Positions 1 through 4,324 of a stretch of 5,384 nt of DNA are shown here, piece after piece. Positions within the stretch are counted from its first letter, which is position 1. Every line of letters starts with the position of its first letter. The notes under the pieces are model-generated. The model was not told the origin of the DNA, searched no databases, and was given only the letters and a program-made list of their open reading frames with translations. Source of the stretch: Gammaproteobacteria bacterium (GTDB lineage: Bacteria > Pseudomonadota > Gammaproteobacteria > Pseudomonadales > Halieaceae); NCBI GenBank assembly GCA_029859085.1, contig JAOUDU010000234.1, positions 1 to 5,384 of the forward strand. Direction: 5' to 3'. Both the position numbers and the translations under genes were made by a program.

Positions 1-433
1 GGATCCACTTCGTGCATGAAGCAGGGAGGGGAGCTGACTGGTCCTGGTTTAAAATCAACTTTACTATCGTCGGCCACCCTGGCAACACTCCCTAATGGGG
101 GATATATCGCAATAACTGGATTATGAACACGGACGCTGCGCACTTTACACCACCACTTTCAATCCGGGCCTTTACCAGCGGTACTGGTGATCATTAACCG
201 GGATGCTCTTCTTAACCATCGCCATGCATCCCCCGGGGATTCAAACGGCATACTGCCGCGCAGGAAAATGCACTTCTGGCATCTTACCACTCGAAAGACG
301 ACTTCCAGACGTTGGATGCACCCTGGTGAGCGCGACCACCATACCATTCGCGATTGGCAATGTAGCGCAAAGGTACCGCAGCACCTGATGATGCCAGTTA
401 GAAAAGTATATATATGATTTTTATGGAGAAATA
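1..433. other. Left-edge region without a recognisable gene
   Basis: I see no supported gene here. Open frames of about 60-76 codons exist on both strands, but they overlap one another, have no clear ribosome binding site and their translations resemble no family I know. Positions 1-6 are a BamHI site (GGATCC), so the edge may be a cloning junction. A short GC-rich dyad without a loop sits at 228-240. An AT-rich stretch at 405-433 follows the 3' end of the tRNA gene on the minus strand, but it lacks a clear stem plus T-run, so I cannot call a tRNA terminator. Confidence 0.5.
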
Positions 434-509
434 TGGAGCTGGCGAGAGGAATCGAACCCCCGACCGGCTGATTACAAATCAGCTGCTCTACCTACTGAGC
501 TACGCCAGC
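434..509 (-). tRNA. tRNA-Thr (anticodon UGU), complete, with encoded CCA
   Basis: Read on the minus strand, this 76-base gene folds as a full cloverleaf. The 7-bp acceptor stem GCTGGCG/CGCCAGC is perfect. The D stem is GCTC/GAGC with loop AGTAGGTA. The anticodon stem is GCTGA/TCAGC around loop TTTGTAA, giving anticodon TGT (complement of 474-476), which reads ACA threonine codons. The variable region is CGGTC. The T stem GGGGG/CCTCT has two G-U pairs and the loop is TTCGATT. The discriminator is T and the 3' CCA is encoded at 434-436. The gene stands alone here. In E. coli the UGU threonine tRNA (thrU) heads a tRNA-tufB operon, and no tRNA-Tyr or other tRNA follows within the 433 bases downstream in this window. 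Two decayed sequences resembling this gene lie at 2801-2872 and 3069-3108. Confidence 0.97.
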
Positions 510-555
510 CTTGATCAGAGTAGGGATGGCAAACACCCCCCTTTGAAGGACCGCG

Positions 556-584
556 ATTGTAGATAATGCTGGGGGCTGTTGCAA
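556..584 (-). promoter_or_regulatory. Sigma70 promoter of the tRNA-Thr gene
   Basis: On the minus strand there is a -35 hexamer TTGCAA (579-584), a spacer of exactly 17 bases and a -10 hexamer TACAAT (556-561), each matching the sigma70 consensus at five or four of six positions. The bases just after the -10 are CGCGGTCC, a GC-rich discriminator of the kind found at stringently controlled stable-RNA promoters. Transcription would start near 549, about 40 bases before the tRNA 5' end, leaving a short leader for RNase P to remove. Stringent control is inferred from the discriminator only. Confidence 0.8.
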
Positions 585-657
585 TCGTCTTGGAGAGATT
601 TGCGGGTTCGTCGTCACACCCCGTACACAGCCCGACTATTTTACATACTTTTTGTAG

Positions 658-681
658 TGTTATTGTCCTGAGTCAATAACA
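658..681 (+). promoter_or_regulatory. Perfect 8-bp dyad upstream of the DUF1302 gene, candidate operator
   Basis: TGTTATTG and its exact reverse complement CAATAACA are separated by eight bases, a layout typical of a dimeric regulator site rather than a terminator, as no T-run follows. The core is TTG-N8-CAA (663-676), the same spacing as FNR-family sites (TTGAT-N4-ATCAA), but only 7 of the 10 FNR consensus bases match. The centre is at 669.5, and a weak -10-like TAATTT lies at 698-703. A TetR-, LysR- or other dimeric regulator is equally possible. Confidence 0.4.
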
Positions 682-891
682 TTTTCCGCACTGGGGGTAA
701 TTTTAACGCTCAGGGAATTCGATCCGTCAGACAAGGGAATAGAGAAGCACGCAAATTTTTTGCTATAGCTTGTATGTTGCTGGTAACAATCGTAATCCAG
801 GCCTATGCCTACCCAGTCCGGTCTTACAGGGATACTTCAAGGTGGCAGGTCGCCTAAAACAGCGCAAACTTACCTATACCAAAATGCCCAA

Positions 892-896
892 AGGGA
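892..896 (+). promoter_or_regulatory. Ribosome binding site deciding the DUF1302 start
   Basis: AGGGA, inside a purine run AAGGGAAAG, stands seven bases before the ATG at 904. It selects this start, which also begins a good signal peptide, over the upstream in-frame ATG at 805, which has no such site. Confidence 0.7.
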
Positions 897-903
897 AAGT
901 CTC

Positions 904-2667
904 ATGAAGAAAAAAGCGATCGCATTGTCTGTACTTACCGCTTTCAGCTCACAAGCCGGGGCGTTCCAGCTTGATACCGGGGACGATTGGAATATCCGCT
1001 GGGATAACACCCTTACCGGCAACTTGATGTCGCGGGTCGGCCCGACCAAGCGCAGTGTGGTCGACCTTACCAAGAATCCCGCTGGTAGCATTGCAGATGA
1101 CGGGGACTATTCGGTAGATCGCAAGAGCGGAGGTATTGCCAGCGCCCGGGTCGACTTGCGCTCGGAGTTGGACGTGGTCTGGAGACAGGACTTTGGTTTT
1201 CGTATCAGCGGCGCCGGCTGGTACGATGCCGCCTACGAAAATAGCGATAACCCGAAAAAGGGCGCGCTGCCCATCACCGGCCTGCCCTACGATTATTCCT
1301 GGGCCGGGCTCACCTACAAGCCCGGTGACTACAGCGATGAGGCTGAAGATCTGCACTACTACGGTGGCGAGCTGCTGGACGCCTTCGTGTTTGGCAACTG
1401 GGGCATCGGCGATACGGCCCTGGGTGTGAGGGCCGGCCGGCACACCATTTTCTGGGGTCAGAGTCTGCTGGCTATGGGCGCCATCACCGGTATCGCCGGG
1501 TCCATGACGGCGCTGGATTCAGCCAAGGGGCTGGCGGTGCCGGGGACGGAAGCCCAGGAGCTGTTCCTGCCATCCACCAAGATCTCAAGCGTGTGGCAGC
1601 TCACCGACAACCTCACCATCAACGGCTACTATGAGTTCGAACACCGGGTCAACCGCAACCCGGAAACCGGCACCTACTGGAGCCCGGTTGAGGTACTCAC
1701 GGAAAACAGCCAGTGTTTTGTGCTGACCGCCGGAGGCCCTTTTGGCCCGAATGGTGAGCCTGGCTCGCAGAGGCAGTGTTTCAAGGTGAGGGACAACAAG
1801 GTCGAGGACTCCGGGGAATACGGTTTCAACCTGCAGTACTACATCGAGCCCTGGCAACTGGAGACCAGTTTGGTCTATATCAATGGTTCTGACCGCACCG
1901 TGGCGGGTGTCTATGGCACCCTGGGCGGTGTAGATCCTGCGAAGGTCGCCCAATTTGCGAAACCCTGGGATGAGGGCGGCGCCAATGCTCTCGTCTTAGG
2001 TGAATGGGGCTGGGCGTTCAAGAAGGAGGTGGAGACCTTCGGCCTCTCCCTGTCCAAGCAGATGTTCGATATCAGCTTCGGCATGGATATCGTCTACCGG
2101 AAAAACGCGGGTCTGAACCCGGATTTCCGTTCATCTCTTCTCCGCGCACTCGCGGACCCCAGCGCGACCCCCGCCGATTATTCTTACGATCCCGATGACT
2201 ACCCCGGGGCAACCGGCGACATCTGGGGCGTGGTTGTTAATGGCCTGGGTTTCCTGAACGGGGATTGGGGGCTGTGGGATGGGGGTAAATGGATCGTCGA
2301 GTACACCACGAGCTGGTTGGATAAATACAAGAAAAATGAACAGTATGCCGACGTAGACATGCACAAGGGGCGTGTCACCACCCAGATAGCCGTGAAGTTC
2401 GAGCCCACCTGGTACCAGGTGTTCCCGGGTTGGGACATGACGCTGCCGGTGAACGTGTCCTATAGCATTGACGGTGAGCAGCCACCCCAGGGTTCCATTC
2501 TCGAAGAGGAGTTGGGTAACGCCAGCGTGGGCGTCTCTTTCCTGGTCAACGAGGTATGGGTCCTGGACGCAAAGTACAGCGCGTACTTCGGTCCCTCGTA
2601 CCCAGGCACAACAGGTCCCCTGAACGATCGGGACAACGTCTCCATGACTGTGAAGAGAACATTCTAG
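904..2667 (+). CDS. DUF1302 family outer-membrane beta-barrel protein
   Basis: The 587-residue product belongs to the DUF1302 family (PF06980), large outer-membrane proteins of Proteobacteria, commonly encoded beside DUF1329 proteins and often near hydrocarbon, sterol or organic-solvent catabolism genes; their substrate is generally unproven. Residues 1-20 form a signal peptide (MKKK start, hydrophobic core, cleavage after AGA), leaving FQLDTGDDWNIRWDNT at the mature N terminus. Family landmarks are GAGWYDAAY near 103-111, the GRHTIFWGQSLL segment at 178-189 and the C-terminal RDNVSMTVKRTF, whose terminal Phe suits BAM-dependent barrel insertion. Cys271 and Cys292 bracket a Gly/Pro-rich stretch and may form a disulfide in an outer loop. 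Length is normal for the family. The start is chosen from the ribosome binding site at 892-896. No DUF1329 gene, transporter or catabolic gene follows; a hairpin overlaps the stop codon. The family is confident, the substrate unknown. Confidence 0.9.
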   Translation: MKKKAIALSVLTAFSSQAGAFQLDTGDDWNIRWDNTLTGNLMSRVGPTKRSVVDLTKNPAGSIADDGDYSVDRKSGGIASARVDLRSELDVVWRQDFGFRISGAGWYDAAYENSDNPKKGALPITGLPYDYSWAGLTYKPGDYSDEAEDLHYYGGELLDAFVFGNWGIGDTALGVRAGRHTIFWGQSLLAMGAITGIAGSMTALDSAKGLAVPGTEAQELFLPSTKISSVWQLTDNLTINGYYEFEHRVNRNPETGTYWSPVEVLTENSQCFVLTAGGPFGPNGEPGSQRQCFKVRDNKVEDSGEYGFNLQYYIEPWQLETSLVYINGSDRTVAGVYGTLGGVDPAKVAQFAKPWDEGGANALVLGEWGWAFKKEVETFGLSLSKQMFDISFGMDIVYRKNAGLNPDFRSSLLRALADPSATPADYSYDPDDYPGATGDIWGVVVNGLGFLNGDWGLWDGGKWIVEYTTSWLDKYKKNEQYADVDMHKGRVTTQIAVKFEPTWYQVFPGWDMTLPVNVSYSIDGEQPPQGSILEEELGNASVGVSFLVNEVWVLDAKYSAYFGPSYPGTTGPLNDRDNVSMTVKRTF

Positions 2668-2681
2668 CGTCGTTACGCTAG
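2664..2681 (+). terminator. Hairpin overlapping the DUF1302 stop codon, possible terminator
   Basis: CTAGCGT and ACGCTAG form a perfect 7-bp stem with loop CGTT, and the TAG stop lies inside the left arm. A T-rich stretch comes only about 20 bases later (2699-2706), so this is not a canonical intrinsic terminator. It fits a monocistronic unit because nothing co-oriented follows closely. A second weak stem, CCTTCA/TGAAGG with a 10-base loop, lies at 2745-2766. Confidence 0.35.
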
Positions 2682-2771
2682 CCCCATTTCGCACACCCTT
2701 CTTTTTGGTGGGGGGCCTGGGGCCATGACCGCTGCACAACCTTACCTTCATATAGCTTTTTGAAGGATTAC

Positions 2772-2793
2772 TAGAAGTAAAGTATTACTTCTA
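2772..2793. repeat. Perfect 9-bp inverted repeat with 4-base loop
   Basis: TAGAAGTAA, AGTA, TTACTTCTA. The stem is AT-rich and no T-run follows, so a terminator is unlikely. It lies eight bases before the tRNA-like remnant at 2801, in a stretch with no gene. It could be an operator, a transcript-stabilising stem or an end of a decayed element. I cannot choose among these. Confidence 0.5.
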
Positions 2794-2800
2794 AAGCACA

Positions 2801-2872
2801 TGGCAGAATATTTCGAGCGTGGGCTGGGGTTTTACCAATCAGCTGCTTTATTTACTTGGCCCAGCGAGCCTT
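2801..2872 (-). pseudogene. Decayed tRNA-Thr-like copy
   Basis: This stretch resembles the intact tRNA-Thr gene at 434-509 in the same orientation. Positions 2832-2872 align without gaps to 472-512, with 31 of 41 bases identical by hand count, including an 11-base run AATCAGCTGCT. This covers the anticodon loop, D arm and 5' acceptor side plus three bases of 5' flank. Many differences are C-to-T. The other half (2801-2826) aligns more weakly (tggc, tcga and ggctg blocks), with short insertions. The acceptor stem no longer pairs and the anticodon position is changed, so it cannot be a working tRNA. Alternatives are a chance match or an old attachment-site duplication. Confidence 0.5.
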
Positions 2873-3068
2873 ACTACAGTTTTTGCTGCGATCATAAGAG
2901 ACATCGAGGGTGACCGACCGGGCCAAAATTGCCGCCTGGTTGGCAACTCCGGAGAGAAATCGAGAGGGTGCAAATTAGATGGGTTATATGCTGGTCGCGT
3001 GAAGGCAGTGGTCGGCTGCCTCGGCTACCGCAACCCTCTTTACAGCGAAAATTTTTTGTCAGGAAAGA
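2873..3068. other. Gene-free stretch between two tRNA-like remnants
   Basis: A plus-strand frame of about 90 codons runs through here, but it starts inside the tRNA-like remnant, has no clear ribosome binding site and looks like no known protein, so I do not call it. Short blocks resemble pieces of the tRNA-Thr gene: GCTGCGA with ACATCGA and GACCGACCGG at 2885-2920, GGAGAGAAATCGA at 2951-2963, and CTGGTCG with GTCGGCTGC and GGCTACCGCAACCC at 2991-3035. Each is too short or too broken to call alone, but their shared order and orientation suggest a decayed tandem array. Confidence 0.35.
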
Positions 3069-3108
3069 TTGGCGAAGCGAGCCGATCAAAATGACCGGCT
3101 GCTCTACA
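3069..3108 (-). pseudogene. Second tRNA-Thr-like remnant lacking the anticodon arm
   Basis: TTGGCGA at 3069 matches the start of the tRNA-Thr 3' acceptor side, and GACCGGCTGCTCTAC at 3093-3107 equals the intact gene with 15 bases removed. In the intact gene, GACCGGCTG (462-470) and CTCTAC (486-491) flank a segment bounded by two GCTG direct repeats; loss of one repeat and the bases between gives this junction. The lost bases are the anticodon loop and half its stem, so it is non-functional. The same bases form the hairpin listed at 3080-3100, an alternative explanation for its survival. Confidence 0.35.
3080..3100 (-). terminator. Hairpin downstream of the cytochrome c gene
   Basis: On the minus strand AGCCGGTC and GATCGGCT form an 8-bp stem with one G-U pair and loop ATTTT, beginning 21 bases after the cytochrome c stop codon. 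The position suits a terminator. A strong T-run does not follow at once; the nearest (TTTT in AAAAAATTTT on the transcript side, about 3050-3057) is some 25 bases away. It is therefore a weak call. Confidence 0.35.
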
Positions 3109-3121
3109 CACTAAACAACTG

Positions 3122-3544
3122 CTACTTCTTTTGCATGGATTCAATATATTGGATTAGGGCCATCATCCTGCCTTTGCTCTCCATGTAACGATTTTCGCTG
3201 GTAGCTTTCCTGCGGAAAACATCACCCCAAATGGGCATCTCCTTGGAACCGTGTGCGCGAATATTTCCTTGCTCATAGGTGCCATCAATAGTTCTGTACA
3301 CTTTCTGGTATGGGAAATTGCCACCATTGTTTTTAGCCAGGACAGTCAGATCACTTGGCTTGCCTTTTAGTGCCTCTGCCATCGGACCATTACCCGTCCC
3401 ATCAGGCCCATGACACGACGCGCAGAAGTTGTCATAGTCCGCCTTAATCCACTCACTGACTTCAGCATTTACACCGACTGCCGCAAGGAATGTGCTGCCG
3501 ACCAATCCAGCGCCAAGAATCAGGTTTTTCAGTGACTTGCTCAT
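3122..3544 (-). CDS. Periplasmic monoheme class I cytochrome c
   Basis: The 140-residue product is a secreted electron-transfer protein. Residues 1-27 form a signal peptide (MSKSLKNL, hydrophobic core, cleavage after GVNA), giving a mature protein of about 113 residues. CASCH at 41-45 is the single CXXCH heme-attachment motif, with His45 as the proximal ligand. Met103 in KEMPIWG is the likely distal ligand; this EMPIWGDVF signature is common in class I cytochromes c. The C-terminal helix (ALIQYIESMQ) matches the usual heme-packing helix. Its redox partners are not encoded nearby. The ATG at 3544 is preferred to longer in-frame starts because GGAGAAG lies just before it and a clean signal peptide begins there. 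The gene stands alone, faces away from the DUF11 gene and has a perfect FNR/Anr box about 110 bases upstream, so a role in low-oxygen respiration is inferred. Confidence 0.92.
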   Translation of the reverse strand: MSKSLKNLILGAGLVGSTFLAAVGVNAEVSEWIKADYDNFCASCHGPDGTGNGPMAEALKGKPSDLTVLAKNNGGNFPYQKVYRTIDGTYEQGNIRAHGSKEMPIWGDVFRRKATSENRYMESKGRMMALIQYIESMQKK

Positions 3545-3547
3545 CGT

Positions 3548-3554
3548 CTTCTCC
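3548..3554 (-). promoter_or_regulatory. Ribosome binding site of the cytochrome c gene
   Basis: GGAGAAG on the minus strand, with GGAG six bases before the ATG at 3544. It overlaps an in-frame ATG four codons earlier (3556), which has only an A-rich sequence before it, so it decides for the start at 3544. Confidence 0.75.
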
Positions 3555-3626
3555 ATTTTTATCAGACTATTTCCTACGGCGAAGTAAACTGACTGCACAA
3601 CCCGAAAGCCTGCTCCACACGGGTTC

Positions 3627-3668
3627 AGCCTACTGCGAAAACCCAAATCGGTGTTTGATGCAGATCAA
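3627..3668 (-). promoter_or_regulatory. FNR/Anr-dependent promoter of the cytochrome c gene
   Basis: TTGATGCAGATCAA at 3655-3668 matches the FNR/Anr consensus TTGAT-N4-ATCAA at all ten defined bases. It is centred at 3661.5. On the minus strand a weak -10 hexamer TAGGCT (3627-3632) would start transcription near 3620, placing the box at about -41.5, the class II activator position. The poor -10 and lack of a good -35 fit a promoter that needs an activator. The site is seen directly; which FNR-family protein binds is inferred. The leader would be about 75 bases. Confidence 0.75.
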
Positions 3669-4185
3669 CTTAACCATAACCTAAGTGTGCCTAAAATGCA
3701 GCCAGAGGAGTTGCCGGATATGGGTTATTGCCACCAGCTGTGCAGTAAGTGGCCTATTTGGATCATTCAGAGGCGGTCCCGACAATGGGTTGCAAACGTT
3801 CCTGACCAAACACGGGGCCGTTATCGACTATTTTTAGGCTGAGCGAGTCAGTTCTTGAATTGTGACATCTTGCAAACCCTGCCAAACAATAATACCCCTC
3901 TCACGACCTGCCCTACCTAGAGGTACAGCCCTATTCGGTATACGCTTGGAACAGCCTGTCCAAAAATGACCGCCTGTCTACAGGCGCCACAACGGGCAGC
4001 CAAAGATTTCTTGCTACCAAGTTAGGTATAGGTTCAGCTGGGAGTTTTTGAGGACTTACCGCAAGGGCATTTGGGGAGCATAATTGCGCCGCTTTGAGAC
4101 ATTTGGTTCCGATAATACCAAGTGGCAAGAGAATGCCATAGTCTGACTATTTACCGCTGCTAAGGGGCGCTTATCCGACTAATGT
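3669..4185. other. Gene-free stretch between the two FNR-type boxes
   Basis: I find no supported gene. A plus-strand frame of about 50 codons beginning at a GTG near 3685 and ending at the TAG at 3835 gives a composition that looks protein-like in its second half (FRGGPDNGLQTFLTKHG), but it lacks a ribosome binding site and I recognise no family. A minus-strand frame of 65 codons (3931-4128) is also unconvincing. The stretch has a short dyad TACCT-AG-AGGTA (3914-3925) and the stem listed at 3971-3986. It could hide a small RNA, but nothing proves it. Confidence 0.4.
3971..3986. repeat. Perfect 7-bp inverted repeat with 2-base centre
   Basis: CGCCTGT, CT, ACAGGCG. The preceding bases AAAATGACCG, together with this arm, closely repeat the sequence at 3088-3108 next to the cytochrome c hairpin (19 of 21 positions with one gap by hand count). 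No T-run follows on either strand, so a terminator is not supported. Confidence 0.45.
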
Positions 4186-4227
4186 TTGATCGGCGTCAAC
4201 AGTCACACAAGTAGAATAAGCCATATT
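4186..4227 (+). promoter_or_regulatory. FNR/Anr-type promoter of the DUF11 gene
   Basis: TTGATCGGCGTCAA at 4186-4199 matches nine of ten FNR/Anr consensus bases (G instead of A at the first base of the right half). It is centred at 4192.5. CATATT at 4222-4227 matches four of six -10 bases and would start transcription near 4234, again putting the box at about -41.5. A T-run follows directly (to 4232). The coincidence of box and -10 spacing is what makes this more than a chance near-match. The leader to the GTG would be about 90 bases. Confidence 0.55.
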
Positions 4228-4312
4228 TTTTTGTGGATAATGCAAAGCTCAGATTGGTGTGGTCAGTAACGAAAGCCATAGTGAGTTTCAATTATTACGG
4301 CTGAATTTTAAG

Positions 4313-4318
4313 TGGGGT
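4313..4318 (+). promoter_or_regulatory. Likely ribosome binding site before the GTG start
   Basis: TGGGGT, with GGGG ending seven bases before the GTG at 4325. It is only a partial match to AGGAGG but is better than anything in front of the ATG at 4349 or the GTG at 4259. Confidence 0.45.
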
Positions 4319-4324
4319 ATTGTT

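Larger units (their letters stand above)
585..903 (+). other. Leader/intergenic region between the tRNA promoter and the DUF1302 gene
   Basis: No coding sequence is supported. The frame that joins the DUF1302 gene opens at an ATG at 805, but the 33 residues it would add (Gln/Thr/Arg-rich) are not signal-peptide-like, so I treat 805-903 as untranslated leader. The region carries the dyad listed at 658-681. A weak promoter-like match TTGCTA (760-765), 18 bases, TAACAA (784-789) and an extended -10-like TGCTATAGC (761-769) lie in an AT-rich patch. I cannot decide which of these drives the gene. Confidence 0.4.

Noticed and set aside
1..6. BamHI site at the very first base
   Set aside because: Most simply a cloning or library end, not biology.
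46..59. FNR-like sequence TGGTTTAAAATCAA near the left edge
   Set aside because: Only 8 of 10 consensus bases match and there is no identifiable gene that it would control.
805..903. Upstream ATG extending the DUF1302 protein by 33 residues
   Set aside because: No ribosome binding site, and the added residues would bury the signal peptide that starts at 904.
949..1443. Long minus-strand open frame (164 codons) inside the DUF1302 gene
   Set aside because: It is the antisense shadow of a clearly coding GC-rich gene; its translation is Ala/Gly/Val-rich without a recognisable family or ribosome binding site.
2131..2751. Minus-strand open frame of 206 codons over the 3' end of the DUF1302 gene
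   Set aside because: Antisense to conserved coding sequence, crosses the stop hairpin, and shows no domain.
3545..3646. N-terminal extension of the cytochrome c by 34 residues
   Set aside because: The longer start lacks a ribosome binding site and would place a non-signal segment before a good signal peptide; GGAGAAG precedes the ATG at 3544.
632..4153. Recurrence of GACTATTT at about 634, 3826 and 4144
   Set aside because: An 8-base AT-rich word is expected to recur by chance, and the flanks do not align.
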